DNA from: Paenibacillaceae bacterium | GTDB lineage: Bacteria; Bacillota; Bacilli; Paenibacillales; Paenibacillaceae | Assembly: GCA_900766135.1 (NCBI GenBank) | Contig: CAAFUF010000029.1 | Location: 295,953-359,952 of the forward strand | DNA: 64,000 bases | Reading direction: 5' to 3' | Shown here: one piece after another, positions 34,088-43,965 of the stretch | Numbering within the stretch: position 1 is the first letter of the stretch | How the letters are laid out: every line of letters begins with the position of its first letter | Notes under the pieces: generated by a model | The model's database searches: none | The model's input: only the letters and a program-made list of their open reading frames with translations | Told to the model about the DNA's origin: nothing | Made by a program: the position numbers and the translations under genes

Positions 34088-35983
34088 TTATGTGAACCGA
34101 GACAAGTGGGCCGAGCCCCGTTTGGATTTCTCGCGGACATAATTCATCAAGGCGACATTCATTTCGTAGAACATGAACGGCGTCATGAGATAGATTCCGT
34201 TAAAATGCTTCATCGCCGTATCAAGCAGCTCTTTGGCGATCTCGACGCCCATCGCCCGCCCCTCTTCGCCCTGCAGTCCTTCCATCCGTTTGCGGACGTC
34301 TTCGGACAGCTGGATTCCGGGGACTTCGTTGTGGAGATATTCGGCGTTTTTGCCGCTGGCCAGCGGCATAATGCCAATGAAGATCGGCACGTCCAGGTGC
34401 GCCGTCGCCTGCCTGATCGCCACGATCAGCTCGGGGTCATACACCGGCTGGGTCATGATGTAATCGGCGCCGGAGGCGATTTTCTTCTCCAACCGCTCCA
34501 CCGCTTTGTGCAGATGCTTCACATTCGGATTAAACGCGGCGCCAACGACGAACTTGGCTTTTTGCTTCAAGGGCTTGCCGGAGAAAGAGATCCCGTCGTT
34601 CAGCTGCTTGATCATGCGAATGATCTCGAACGACGTCAAGTCGTACACCGAGCTTGCTGCGGGCAGGTCGCCGAAGCGGGCGGGGTCGCCCGTCACGGCC
34701 AGCACGTGGTCGATGCCAAGCGCGTCGAAGCCCATCATGTGCGACTGCGTGCCGATCAGATTGCGGTCCCGGCAGGCGATATGCACGAGCGGTCTCAGGC
34801 CGAGCCGAGACAAGACGAGATGTCCGAGCGCCATGTTGCTCATGCGCGTCACGGCCAGCGAGTTATCCGCCAACGTCAGCGCATCGACGCCCGCCTCTTT
34901 CAAGGCGGACGCGCCTTCCATGAATTTGCCGATGTCCAGATCGCGCGGCGGATCCAGCTCGACGATGACGGTATGCCGCTCTTTCACGAGCTCGGTCAAG
35001 CTCGGCAGCTCGCGTCCTCCGTCGCCGGCAGCTGCCGCAGTCGGCCGCTCCTTCAGCGATACGGCAACGGACGCACGCGGCTCGGGCAGCATGGGTTCGT
35101 TCGCCAGAGGCGCAGCGGCATACCCCTCAAGGGCACTCGCGATGGCGGCGATATGCTCCGGCGTCGTACCGCAGCACCCGCCGATCAATCTGGCCCCCAA
35201 ATCGGCGAAGGAACGGGCGCATTCCCCGAAATATTCCGGTGTTGCCCCATATACATATTCTCCATCGACGTAGTCTGCCAAACCCGCATTCGGGAATACG
35301 GACATCGGAACGTCGAGAGGCCCCCCCACGCCGTCCATCACGCCCATGATTCCTTTCGGGCCGGAATGACAATTGAAGCCGAGCACGTCCGCCCCCTCCT
35401 GGACCAAGGCCCCGAAGGCTTCCGGCATCGTAAACCCGTCCAGCGTGCGTCCGATTTGATCGACGGCGAACTGGCAGATGACCGGAACGTCCGTCAGCTT
35501 GCGGGCTCGTCCCAAGGCAATCCGCATTTCCTCAAGGTCGTAAAACGTCTCGAACAGCAGCGCGTCCACCCCTTCGGTCAACAAGGCGGCGATTTGCTGT
35601 TCGAAGTAAATCCCGAGCTCTTGGGCGGTGACGTTCGCCCGCTTGCCGCCGCGGATGGAACCGACCGCCCCCGCCACGTACGCGCGTTCGCCCGCCGCCT
35701 GCTTGGCGATTCGCACCGCGGCCCGGTTGATGTCCTCCACTTTGGCTTCCAGCCCGAATTTGGACAATTTATAGTAATTCGCCGAAAACGTGTTGGCTTC
35801 CAACAACCGTGCTCCGGCATCGAGATAGCGGCGATGGATGTCGCCGATCACGTCCGGGCGCAGCAAATTAAATTCTTCATAAGAAATGCCGACCGGAAAC
35901 CCCAACTGGTACAGGTAAGTACCCATGGCTCCGTCGCCGACGATGATTTCGTGTTTCCAAGTCGTACGCAAATCCGGTTTCAT
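34088..35983 (-). CDS. yitJ: Bifunctional homocysteine S-methyltransferase/methylenetetrahydrofolate reductase (YitJ type)
   Basis: A 631-aa fusion. Residues 1-300 are a homocysteine methyltransferase barrel (VGDGAMGTYLYQLG; the zinc-binding GFNCHSGP and GGCCGTTPEHI cysteines). Residues 335-620 are a MetF-like reductase (VELDPPRDLD; FVVGAAFNPN; IMTQPVYDPE). It makes methyl-THF and moves methyl groups to homocysteine for methionine. I looked for the S-box (SAM) riboswitch that precedes yitJ in Bacillus and found none. The gene is transcribed alone. Confidence 0.93.
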   Translation of the reverse strand: MKPDLRTTWKHEIIVGDGAMGTYLYQLGFPVGISYEEFNLLRPDVIGDIHRRYLDAGARLLEANTFSANYYKLSKFGLEAKVEDINRAAVRIAKQAAGERAYVAGAVGSIRGGKRANVTAQELGIYFEQQIAALLTEGVDALLFETFYDLEEMRIALGRARKLTDVPVICQFAVDQIGRTLDGFTMPEAFGALVQEGADVLGFNCHSGPKGIMGVMDGVGGPLDVPMSVFPNAGLADYVDGEYVYGATPEYFGECARSFADLGARLIGGCCGTTPEHIAAIASALEGYAAAPLANEPMLPEPRASVAVSLKERPTAAAAGDGGRELPSLTELVKERHTVIVELDPPRDLDIGKFMEGASALKEAGVDALTLADNSLAVTRMSNMALGHLVLSRLGLRPLVHIACRDRNLIGTQSHMMGFDALGIDHVLAVTGDPARFGDLPAASSVYDLTSFEIIRMIKQLNDGISFSGKPLKQKAKFVVGAAFNPNVKHLHKAVERLEKKIASGADYIMTQPVYDPELIVAIRQATAHLDVPIFIGIMPLASGKNAEYLHNEVPGIQLSEDVRKRMEGLQGEEGRAMGVEIAKELLDTAMKHFNGIYLMTPFMFYEMNVALMNYVREKSKRGSAHLSRFT

Positions 35984-36112
35984 GCTTCTGCCCCCTGACT
36001 GCCGTGATGTCTTGTCGCCTTGTGATCAACCCCGGCGAAACTATTATCATATTAATTTATCATAAATCGCTCAGAATGATAAGGTATCGTTCTTCCGCCG
36101 ACGAACAACGTC

Positions 36113-36150
36113 AAAAAAGCCGGAACCCGCTTCAAGGGTTCCGGCTTTTT
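36113..36150. terminator. Bidirectional-looking terminator after dapF
   Basis: AAAAAGCCGGAACCC and GGGTTCCGGCTTTTT form a 15-bp stem with T-runs on both strands, just past the dapF stop and upstream of yitJ. Confidence 0.93.
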
Positions 36151-36172
36151 GCAGTTATCTACGACGAGCCGT

Positions 36173-37009
36173 TTAGATGTCGATGCTGCCTTCGTATACC
36201 GCTTCCGCCGGCCCTGTCATGTACACATGATTGTCGCGTTCATCCCATTCGATGAACAGATCGCCGCCCTTCAGGCCGATCCAGGCGGCCCGATCCGTCA
36301 ATCCGTTCAGCACGGAGGAAACCAGCGTGGCGCAAGCGCCCGTGCCGCAAGCAAGCGTAGGTCCCGCTCCGCGTTCCCATACGCGCATCTCCACCCGCTG
36401 ACGGTTCGTCACGGTGGCGAATTCCACGTTGATCTTGCGCGGGAAGAACGGATGCACCTCCAGCTTCGGCCCCCACGCCGCCAAATCGAAATTCGGCGCA
36501 TCGTCGACGTAAATCACGCAGTGCGGGTTGCCCATGGAGACGGCCGTAAACGTAAATTCCCGTCCGCTCGTCTCGATCGGCTGATTCAGCACCGGATGTT
36601 GATCCAGCGTCGTCGGTACGGCCAGGCCGTTCAGAATCGGCTCGCCCATGTCGACCCGGACCGTTTTGACGGCTCCGTCCTCCACCTGCAAGGTCACCTG
36701 CTGAACGCCGGCGCCCAAGGTTTCGATCGTTACGCTGGCCTTATCGACCAAGCGGTGGTCATATACGTATTTGGCTACGCAGCGGATTGCGTTGCCGCAT
36801 TGCTCGGCTTCCGTGCCGTCCGAATTGATGATGCGCATTTTGAAATCCGCTTTCTCCGACGGGAGTATGAATACCAATCCGTCCCCGCCGACGCCGAAAT
36901 AGCGGTCGCACCACCGAATCGCCAGCTCGGATACGCGATCCGGCAGCTGTTGTTCGCCATAAAATACTAGAAAATCGTTGCCTAGTCCGTGCATTTTCGT
37001 AAATTTCAT
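36173..37009 (-). CDS. dapF: Diaminopimelate epimerase
   Basis: A 278-aa enzyme that makes meso-diaminopimelate for peptidoglycan and lysine. The two catalytic cysteines are C71 (EQCGNAIRC) and C221 (LACGTGACA). The start MKFTKMHGLGNDFLV is standard, with GGAG upstream. It is a single gene between the Ca2+-ATPase and yitJ. Confidence 0.97.
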   Translation of the reverse strand: MKFTKMHGLGNDFLVFYGEQQLPDRVSELAIRWCDRYFGVGGDGLVFILPSEKADFKMRIINSDGTEAEQCGNAIRCVAKYVYDHRLVDKASVTIETLGAGVQQVTLQVEDGAVKTVRVDMGEPILNGLAVPTTLDQHPVLNQPIETSGREFTFTAVSMGNPHCVIYVDDAPNFDLAAWGPKLEVHPFFPRKINVEFATVTNRQRVEMRVWERGAGPTLACGTGACATLVSSVLNGLTDRAAWIGLKGGDLFIEWDERDNHVYMTGPAEAVYEGSIDI

Positions 37010-37080
37010 GCTAACCCCACTCCTGCATCGTTAAATGATAGGGTTAGTCTAGCTTTTGCCCGGCGCAAATGCTATTGATT

Positions 37081-39885
37081 TTATGCACGAATATTTGTAC
37101 TTTTCGCGGTGACGAGCGGACGCGGCCCGCTGCTGCGCCGGTTCCGTTTGCCCGACCAGACGCTGCCTGCACCCATCAGGAAGGTCGGAATGCCTGCGGC
37201 CACCAGCGTGATCGCCCACTCCCGCATGCCGAGCGGCACCGTTTTGAAGATCGGCTGCAGCGGTTCGATGTACATCACGCCAAGCAGCAGCACGATGGAC
37301 GATAAAACCGCGGCGACCAGATATTTATTTTGCAGAATATTGCGATGGAAAATGGAGCGCGAGCTCCGGCAGTCAAACACGTGGATCAACTGCGCCATGA
37401 CCAAGGTGGCGAAGGCGACCGACTGCGCCTTGACCAATTGGGCCGGATCGTTCGGCGCAACCCGCAGCGTCAGCCAGAAGGCGCCCAGCGTACATAAGCC
37501 GATCAGCACCCCGCGGCTGATGATTTTCCAACCTAACCGTCGGGCAAAAATATTCTCGTTTGCGCCGCGCGGCTTGTGCTCCATCAGGTCCTTCTCCGGC
37601 TGATCGACCCCCAGCGCCATCGCCGGCAAACCGTCGGTCACCAGGTTGACCCACAGAATCTGAATCGGCAGCAGCGGCAGCGGCAAGCCGGCCAGCATGG
37701 CGAAGAACATGGTCAAAATCTCGCCGACATTGGAAGCCAGCAAATAACGGATGAATTTGCGGATGTTCTCGTAAATGCTGCGACCTTCCTCAATCGCGGC
37801 CACGATCGACGTGAAGTTGTCGTCGCTCAAGATCAGCGAGGACGCTTCCTTGGACACGTCGGTCCCCGTCATGCCCATGGCGATGCCGATATCGGACGCC
37901 TTAATCGCCGGTGCGTCGTTCACGCCGTCGCCGGTCATGGCCACGACGTGCCCGTTGCGCTGCAACGCCTTCACGATCCGCAGCTTATGCTCCGGGGATA
38001 CCCGGGAGTAGACGTAGATGTTTTCTACCTGCTTCTCCAGTTCCTCGTCGCTAAGCATCTCCAGCTGCTGGCCCGACATCGAGGAGCCGCCTCGCGGCAA
38101 AATGCCGAGATCGGCAGCGATCGCTTCGGCGGTCAGCCCGTGGTCGCCGGTGATCATCACCGTCTTGATGCCCGCCCGGCGGCAGACGGTGATCGCGTCC
38201 CGCGCTTCGCGGCGCGGCGGGTCGATCATCCCCGTCAGGCCGACGAAGATCAGCTGCGCCTCCACCTGATCCTCTTGGTCCGACCCTTCCGCCGGCTTCA
38301 GGTCGCGGTAGGCCATCCCGAGCACCCGCAGCGCGCTGCGAGCCATTTGTTCATTGGCCGCTTGCACTTTCTGCCGGAACGTACCGGTGAAGGGAACGAC
38401 TTTTCCTTCCCATAAAATATACGAGCAGCGCTCCAGCAGCATGTCCGGCGCGCCTTTGACGAGCGCCATTTTGCCGCCTTGATGGGAGACGATGACGGAC
38501 ATCCGCTTGCGCTTGGAATCGAAAGGAAACTCTTGGTCGCGAGCATACATTCCGCTCAAGGCTGCCGGCGACAGGCCCATTTTGGAGGCCAGCGTGACCA
38601 GCGCGCCTTCGGTCGGATCGCCCTTCAGCTTCCAGACCGGTCCGGCTGCGGCAGCTTCTTCCTTCGTCTTGCGGCGGCCGCGCTTCTCCGGATCGTCGTC
38701 ATAGATGACCGCGTTGCTGCACAAGGCGCTGATCTGCAGCAGCCGTCGCAAGCTTTGGTCCTTGCGCAAGTCGACGGGCATGCCTTGATCCAGGATGTTG
38801 CCGACCGGCTCGTATCCTTCGCCCGTCACTTCCAGCGACCGCCCTTCCAGCCACAAGCGGGTCACGGTCATTTTGTTCTGGGTCAGCGTTCCCGTTTTAT
38901 CCGAGCAGATGACCGTGGCGCAGCCAAGCGTCTCCACCGAAGGCAGCTTGCGGACGATCGCTTTGCGTTTGATCATGCGCTGCACGCCCAGGGCCAGCGC
39001 GATCGTCACGATGGCAGGCAACCCTTCCGGAATGGCGGCTACCGCCAAGCTGACTCCCGCGAAGAACATGCTGTTCGCCGGCTGTCCCTGCAAGATCCCC
39101 AGAAGCACCACGACGACGGTCAAGCCGAGCGCCATATAAATCAAAATTTTGCCGAGCTGCTCCAGGCGCCGTTGCAGCGGCGTTTCCTGGACCTCGGTAT
39201 TTTGGATCAGATCGGCGATTTTGCCCATCTCGGTGTCCATGCCCGTGCGGATCACGATCCCCCGGCCCGTTCCCCGGGTAATCATCGTGCCCATGAAGCC
39301 GATATTCTTCTGGTCGCCCAGCGGGACGTCGCTTTCGCTCAGCACTCCCGCATGTTTGCCCACCGGATGCGATTCGCCGGTCAAAGCGGATTCTTCCACA
39401 TCCAGGCTGTTCGTGGACAGCCACCGGATATCGGCCGGAATCCGGTCCCCGCTCTCCAGGAGGACGATATCCCCCGGGACAAGCTCCCTGGCCGGAATGT
39501 TCTTGACGACACCTTGGCGCAGCACGTTGGCATGGGGCGCGGACAGCTCTTTCAGCGCCCGCAGGGAACGTTCCGCGCGGAATTCCTGGATGAATCCAAG
39601 CACCCCGTTCAGAATAATGATGGCGATGATCGTGACGGCATCCAGATATTCGCCGAGAAAACCGGAAATCAGCGTGGCCCCCATCAGCACCAGCATCATA
39701 AAATCCTTGAACTGGTTCAGAAACAGCAGGATCGGGGAGATGCGCTCTCCTTCCTGCAGCTCGTTCCAGCCGGCTTCCTCGCGTCTCTTTTGCGCTTCTT
39801 CATCGGTCAGGCCCTGTTCACGCGTGACGCCGAAGCGTTCCAGAAGCGCTTCACTGCTCCACTGGTGCCAGTTTTTTTGTTCCAT
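37081..39885 (-). CDS. yloB: Calcium-transporting P-type ATPase (SERCA type, YloB-like)
   Basis: A 934-aa membrane pump with the P2A layout: N-terminal cation-ATPase domain, A-domain TGES loop (ALTGESHPVGKH), phosphorylation site CSDKTGTLTQNKM, MTGDGVNDAPAIKASDIG hinge, and about ten helices, including calcium-site PEGLPA in helix 4. It exports Ca2+, and in Bacillus YloB acts during sporulation. The ATG at 39885 sits right after AAGGAGG; AAGGGG 10 nt upstream is the more likely ribosome site. It is divergent from rqcH, the same pairing as yloA-yloB in Bacillus subtilis. Confidence 0.94.
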   Translation of the reverse strand: MEQKNWHQWSSEALLERFGVTREQGLTDEEAQKRREEAGWNELQEGERISPILLFLNQFKDFMMLVLMGATLISGFLGEYLDAVTIIAIIILNGVLGFIQEFRAERSLRALKELSAPHANVLRQGVVKNIPARELVPGDIVLLESGDRIPADIRWLSTNSLDVEESALTGESHPVGKHAGVLSESDVPLGDQKNIGFMGTMITRGTGRGIVIRTGMDTEMGKIADLIQNTEVQETPLQRRLEQLGKILIYMALGLTVVVVLLGILQGQPANSMFFAGVSLAVAAIPEGLPAIVTIALALGVQRMIKRKAIVRKLPSVETLGCATVICSDKTGTLTQNKMTVTRLWLEGRSLEVTGEGYEPVGNILDQGMPVDLRKDQSLRRLLQISALCSNAVIYDDDPEKRGRRKTKEEAAAAGPVWKLKGDPTEGALVTLASKMGLSPAALSGMYARDQEFPFDSKRKRMSVIVSHQGGKMALVKGAPDMLLERCSYILWEGKVVPFTGTFRQKVQAANEQMARSALRVLGMAYRDLKPAEGSDQEDQVEAQLIFVGLTGMIDPPRREARDAITVCRRAGIKTVMITGDHGLTAEAIAADLGILPRGGSSMSGQQLEMLSDEELEKQVENIYVYSRVSPEHKLRIVKALQRNGHVVAMTGDGVNDAPAIKASDIGIAMGMTGTDVSKEASSLILSDDNFTSIVAAIEEGRSIYENIRKFIRYLLASNVGEILTMFFAMLAGLPLPLLPIQILWVNLVTDGLPAMALGVDQPEKDLMEHKPRGANENIFARRLGWKIISRGVLIGLCTLGAFWLTLRVAPNDPAQLVKAQSVAFATLVMAQLIHVFDCRSSRSIFHRNILQNKYLVAAVLSSIVLLLGVMYIEPLQPIFKTVPLGMREWAITLVAAGIPTFLMGAGSVWSGKRNRRSSGPRPLVTAKSTNIRA

Positions 39886-40082
39886 CCTCCTTATTCCCCT
39901 TCCGTTTATAATGCAGTATCGGCGTGAAGGCTTTTCCACCTAGGGTAAATGTATTCCAGCCAGTCCCAAATTATCACAGGGGAGCCCTTAAGTTTTTGCC
40001 CGAAGTATGGCATCATAGAGGGGGGCTTCCTATCCGAACTACCACTTTCATTCCGAAGAGAGAACAGGAGAATATCATAAAA

Positions 40083-41852
40083 ATGGCACTCGACGGCATC
40101 GTAACCAGAGCGATCGTACACGAACTGCAAACCTGCATCGGCGGTCGCATCAATAAAATACATCAGCCCGCAGGAAGCGATCTCGTCTTTCACCTGCGCA
40201 CGCAGGCCGGAAACAGAAGGCTCCTGCTGTCGGCGAACCCGACGTATCCGCGGGTTCATTTCACGGAAGCGGCGTTTCCGAATCCACTGGAAGCGCCGAT
40301 GTTTTGCATGCTGCTGCGCAAGCACTGCGAAGGCGGCAGCATTGAAGCCGTGACCCAGGTCGGCATGGAGCGGATCATCCATATCGACGTCCGCACGCGC
40401 GACGAGCTCGGCGACTTGTCCATCAAGCGTATTATCATCGAATTGATGGGACGGCACAGCAATATCATCCTGGTCGACCCGGCCACCGGCACCCAGTTGG
40501 ACGGAATCCATCACGTGACGCCGGCGATTTCCGGCTATCGGGTCGTCATGCCCGGCTTCGCTTATACGGCGCCGCCGGAGCAGCATAAGCGCCATCCGCT
40601 TGAGACGGATCGCGCGGCCTTTCTGGCCGCCTGGCAAGCGGCGGCGGCCGAAGGCAAAGGCACCGGCAGCGGCTGGCTGGTCGAAGCCTTCGGTGGCTTG
40701 AGCCCGCTGATCGCCGGCGAAATCTATGCCCGCGCCGGGGTAAGCGGCGCAGCGATGGAGATCGGGCTGAACCCGGAGGAAGCGGAGCGGCTGTGGCAAG
40801 CTTTTTCCGGATTAATGGAAGAAGTTCGCAGCCAGCAGTATACGCCCATGACCGGCGAGAACGGCAAGGGGAAAAGCATCTTCTCCGCCGTCCGGCTCAC
40901 GAGCGCCCGCGGGGAAATTCGCACCTATCCTTCGATCAGCGAATGCATGGAGGATTACTACGGGGATAAGGCGCTGCGGGATACGGTCAAGCAGAAAACG
41001 AGCGATCTGCTGCGCTTCCTGCAGAACGAGCGGAACAAGAACGTAAAGAAGCTAACCAATTTGGAGCAGGATTTGAACGAAGCCGAGGACGCCGATCGTT
41101 ACCGCATCTGGGGCGAGCTGCTCCTTCCTTCGCTGCATGCGATCCGCAAAGGCGACACCAGCGTGGAGCTGGTCAACTACTACGATGAGGAGCAGCGGAT
41201 GGAGACGATCCCGCTGGATCCCCTGCTGACGCCTTCGGAGAACGCCCAGCGTTATTTTAAGAAATATAACAAATTCAAGAACAGCCTTGCCGTCATCGAC
41301 GAACAGATGGAGCTGGCCAAAGGGGAAGTCGCTTATCTCGAGGGCTTGCTGCAGCAACTGAACGACGCGACGTTAAGCGATATCGACGAGATCCGCGAGG
41401 AACTGACCCAGCAGGGATATTTGCGGGATCGGGCCAAACGGGGCAAGAAGAAGAAAAAAACCGACCGTCCGACGCTGCACGTCTATACTTCGTCGGAGGG
41501 CGTCGAAATTTACGTCGGCAAAAACAACCTGCAAAACGAATACGTCACGAACCGGCTCGGCAAAACCAACGATACCTGGCTCCATACGAAAGATATCCCG
41601 GGTTCGCACGTGCTGATCCGCAGCGAGTCGTACGGCGACGCAACGCTGAATGAGGCCGCGCAGCTTGCCGCCTATTTCAGCCAGGCGAAGCAATCGAGCA
41701 GCGTCCCGGTCGACTGCACCCTGATCCGCCACGTTCGCAAGCCAAGCGGCGCCAAACCCGGCTTCGTCATTTACGACCACCAGCGGACGTTGTTCGTTAC
41801 GCCGGATGAGCAGTTGATCAAGGCGTTGCCGAATACGGTGAAGAACGGCTGA
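40083..41852 (+). CDS. rqcH: Ribosome quality control factor RqcH (NFACT family)
   Basis: A 589-aa protein: NFACT-N domain (MALDGIVTRAIVHELQ; HLRTQAGNRRLLLSAN), helix-hairpin-helix part (LIAGEIYARAGVS), coiled coil (about 320-440) and the NFACT-R domain (VYVGKNNLQNEYV-like; KTNDTWLHTKDIPGSHVLIR). RqcH binds stalled 50S subunits and adds alanine tails to the nascent chain for degradation; older names are FbpA or fibronectin-binding protein. The ATG at 40083 has AGGAG 12 nt upstream. An in-frame extension to 39924 crosses the divergent promoter area. Confidence 0.95.
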   Translation: MALDGIVTRAIVHELQTCIGGRINKIHQPAGSDLVFHLRTQAGNRRLLLSANPTYPRVHFTEAAFPNPLEAPMFCMLLRKHCEGGSIEAVTQVGMERIIHIDVRTRDELGDLSIKRIIIELMGRHSNIILVDPATGTQLDGIHHVTPAISGYRVVMPGFAYTAPPEQHKRHPLETDRAAFLAAWQAAAAEGKGTGSGWLVEAFGGLSPLIAGEIYARAGVSGAAMEIGLNPEEAERLWQAFSGLMEEVRSQQYTPMTGENGKGKSIFSAVRLTSARGEIRTYPSISECMEDYYGDKALRDTVKQKTSDLLRFLQNERNKNVKKLTNLEQDLNEAEDADRYRIWGELLLPSLHAIRKGDTSVELVNYYDEEQRMETIPLDPLLTPSENAQRYFKKYNKFKNSLAVIDEQMELAKGEVAYLEGLLQQLNDATLSDIDEIREELTQQGYLRDRAKRGKKKKKTDRPTLHVYTSSEGVEIYVGKNNLQNEYVTNRLGKTNDTWLHTKDIPGSHVLIRSESYGDATLNEAAQLAAYFSQAKQSSSVPVDCTLIRHVRKPSGAKPGFVIYDHQRTLFVTPDEQLIKALPNTVKNG

Positions 41853-41897
41853 CGGCCGAGGTTCGCGGGGGGAGGGCCGCCCGCCCATATGAAGACC

Positions 41898-42080
41898 CAA
41901 ATGCAAAAGTGCAGTTGAACTCTTCCGAAACGAGCGAATTTAGCCAATCAAATGCAAAAATACAGTTAGTTCTCGGCAAAACGCGGAGTGGGGACGTTTG
42001 AACGCTAAATGAGCTGCACTTTGCATTTCACACACCAAGTAATGTGCTTTTCCCGCAAAATGAGCTGCACTTTTGCATTT
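41898..42080. repeat. Four-copy inverted-repeat cluster (ATGCAAAAGTGCAGTT type)
   Basis: AAATGCAAAAGTGCAGTT occurs at 41898-41915 and, with two changes, at 41950-41967. Its inverse AGCTGCACTTTTGCATTT lies at 42063-42080 and, one T shorter, at 42012-42028. Two copies face two inverse copies, so the cluster can fold on itself. No frame is present; it fills the gap after rqcH. Confidence 0.75.
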
Positions 42081-42088
42081 CCTCCAAT

Positions 42089-42149
42089 AAAAAACGGTGC
42101 TCCATCGAAGGTTTATAGATTCATAGACCCTTTGGAGCACCGTTTTTTT
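42089..42149. terminator. Bidirectional terminator between rqcH and the PHP gene
   Basis: AAAAAACGGTGCTCCA and TGGAGCACCGTTTTTT form a 16-bp stem with T-runs on both strands; the loop has a second small hairpin. It serves two convergent genes and overlaps the last two bases of the PHP gene region. Confidence 0.92.
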
Positions 42150-43029
42150 AGTTATTTTCTGTCCGTCCGGCTGCCGCCGCTTGCTTCAGGCGTTCCACCG
42201 TCCCCGGCGGAGCCGTGCGTCCGCCTAAATCGCCGTGGAAAACGACGCCCTGCCGCACGCCGTGGTAATCGGACCCGCCGGTCACGATGAGCCCGTACCG
42301 TTCGGCCATCGCGGCATAACGGAGTTCCTCCTCCGTCCCGTGGTCGGAATGGTAAACCTCGATCCCGTCCGGCTTCCCGCGCTCCAGGATCGACCGCACC
42401 AGTTCGTCGTCTCCATACAGACCGGGGTGAGCCAGTACCGGCGCGCCGCCCGCCTCGCGAATCCATGCGATCGCCTCCTCCGGGGCAATGCGCGGCAGAG
42501 AAGCATATCCCGGTTTGCCTTCGGCCAAATATCGGTCAAACGCGTCGCGCATATCGGCCGCATAACCTTTGCGAACGAGGGCATCGGCGATATGCGGGCG
42601 GCCCAGGCTCTCATCCGGACGCAGCGTCCGGGCCAGCCCGGCCTTCACTTCCTCGAGCGTGATCGAAAGGCCCAACTGCTGCAGCTTGCCGATGATCAGC
42701 CCATTCCGCTCCTCCCGGACCGAGCGAAGCCGGGCCAGGCGCTCCAGTAGCCGCTCATCCTCGGGATCCAGGAAGTAGCCCAGCACGTGGATGTCTTTCC
42801 CTCCGGCGCGGGTGCTGATCTCGATGCCGGGGACGACGTCCACGCCTAGCTCCTTCCCGGCCAGGAGCGCCTCCGCGATCCCGGCGACGGTGTCGTGATC
42901 CGTAATCGCCAGGCCCGCAAGCCCTTTCTCCTTGGCCAGCTTCACGTTTTCCGCCGGCTTGTTCATCCCGTCCGAGGCTTGGGTATGCGAATGCAGATCG
43001 TAACGTGCTCTTGCCGAATGCTGTTCCAT
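42148..43029 (-). CDS. PHP-domain phosphoesterase (RNase AM / 3',5'-nucleotide bisphosphate phosphatase type)
   Basis: A 293-aa PHP protein. Metal ligands appear in DLHSHTQASDG, AITDHDTVAGI, VPGIEIS, LAHPG and GGSDYHG, the full PHP set with a small inserted domain at 105-185. This layout matches YciV/TrpH proteins, which trim 5' ends of short RNAs and hydrolyse 3',5'-bisphosphates. A polymerase-associated PHP or histidinol phosphatase is less likely on length and order. It starts with ATG after AAGGATGGG. Confidence 0.85.
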   Translation of the reverse strand: MEQHSARARYDLHSHTQASDGMNKPAENVKLAKEKGLAGLAITDHDTVAGIAEALLAGKELGVDVVPGIEISTRAGGKDIHVLGYFLDPEDERLLERLARLRSVREERNGLIIGKLQQLGLSITLEEVKAGLARTLRPDESLGRPHIADALVRKGYAADMRDAFDRYLAEGKPGYASLPRIAPEEAIAWIREAGGAPVLAHPGLYGDDELVRSILERGKPDGIEVYHSDHGTEEELRYAAMAERYGLIVTGGSDYHGVRQGVVFHGDLGGRTAPPGTVERLKQAAAAGRTENN

Positions 43030-43059
43030 GCCTATCCCATCCTTCGTTTTGCTATGTCT

Positions 43060-43965
43060 TTAAGTCGTTTGCGGATATTCCCGCAAGAAGGTCAAGAACG
43101 TCACCGCGGTAACCGGAAGCAGCGTGGATTTCAAATGGATCGAATAAAACATCCGCTTGAACGACAGCCCTTCGATATCCAGCACCTCCAGCAGTCCGAG
43201 CGCCTGCTCATGCTTGACGGAAGAAGGCGAGATAATCGTGAGGCCGATCCCGGCTTCGACCGCCGATTTTACCGCCCCCGTGCTGCCGAGCTCCATCACG
43301 GTGCGGATTTGACCGATATCGATCCCCCGTTTCCGCATTTCGTCCTCCATCACCTGTCGGGTTCCGGAGCCTCTCTCCCGCAGCACAAAAGGATACTGGA
43401 TCGCTTCTTCCACCGTGACGGACCGCCTCCCCGTCAAAGGATGGCCGGCGGGAACGATCAGCTTAAGCTCATCCTCCATGACCGGCTCGGATACCATGTC
43501 GGGATGCTGTACCGGCGCTTCGACCAGGCCGAAGTTCAGTTGGTGGTTCATGATCTCGTCGATAATTTGCGTCGTGTTGATCACCTTCATGACGATCGAA
43601 ATATGCGGGTACCGCTGTCCGAACGGACCGAGCAGCCGAGGCAGGACATATTCCCCGATCGTCAGGCTGGAACCGAGTTGCAAACGCCCTTCCAGCATGG
43701 ATGTATGCCGCGACATGGCCTGCTCCGTTTCGCGGATCAATTCCACGCTTTGGCGCGCAAACGGAAGCAGGGTTTGTCCGGATTCGGTCAACTCGATCCT
43801 TTTCGTGGATCGGACCAACAGCTTGGTACCAAAGTAGTCTTCCAGCGACTGGATTTGCATCGTGACCGCCGGCTGCGTCATATGCAGCGCCTGGGCGGCT
43901 GCCGAGAAGCTGCCCCGTTGCGCTACCGTATAGAAAATATGAAGCTGGTGGTAGTTCAACGCCAT
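43060..43965 (-). CDS. LysR family transcriptional regulator
   Basis: A 301-aa protein: winged helix-turn-helix (1-60; FYTVAQRGSFSAAAQALHMTQPAVT) and a periplasmic-binding-like effector domain (90-295). Sequence style (LQLGSSLTIGEYVLPRLLG; FVLRERGSGTRQ) is close to CysL/CbbR-like members that control sulfur or carbon assimilation genes. It has no obvious target beside it. GAGGG precedes the ATG. Confidence 0.9.
   Translation of the reverse strand: MALNYHQLHIFYTVAQRGSFSAAAQALHMTQPAVTMQIQSLEDYFGTKLLVRSTKRIELTESGQTLLPFARQSVELIRETEQAMSRHTSMLEGRLQLGSSLTIGEYVLPRLLGPFGQRYPHISIVMKVINTTQIIDEIMNHQLNFGLVEAPVQHPDMVSEPVMEDELKLIVPAGHPLTGRRSVTVEEAIQYPFVLRERGSGTRQVMEDEMRKRGIDIGQIRTVMELGSTGAVKSAVEAGIGLTIISPSSVKHEQALGLLEVLDIEGLSFKRMFYSIHLKSTLLPVTAVTFLTFLREYPQTT

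Noticed and set aside
34106..35998. A 630-codon plus-strand frame opposite yitJ
   Set aside because: Mirror of a GC-rich gene with strong third-position bias; no ribosome site or recognisable motif.
35984..36172. Possible SAM riboswitch before yitJ
   Set aside because: No S-box conserved core or anti-terminator pair was found; the only strong hairpin is the dapF terminator.
39924..40082. N-terminal extension of RqcH by 53 residues
   Set aside because: It would reach over the divergent ATPase start region; the conserved RqcH N-terminus begins at 40083 with a usable ribosome site.
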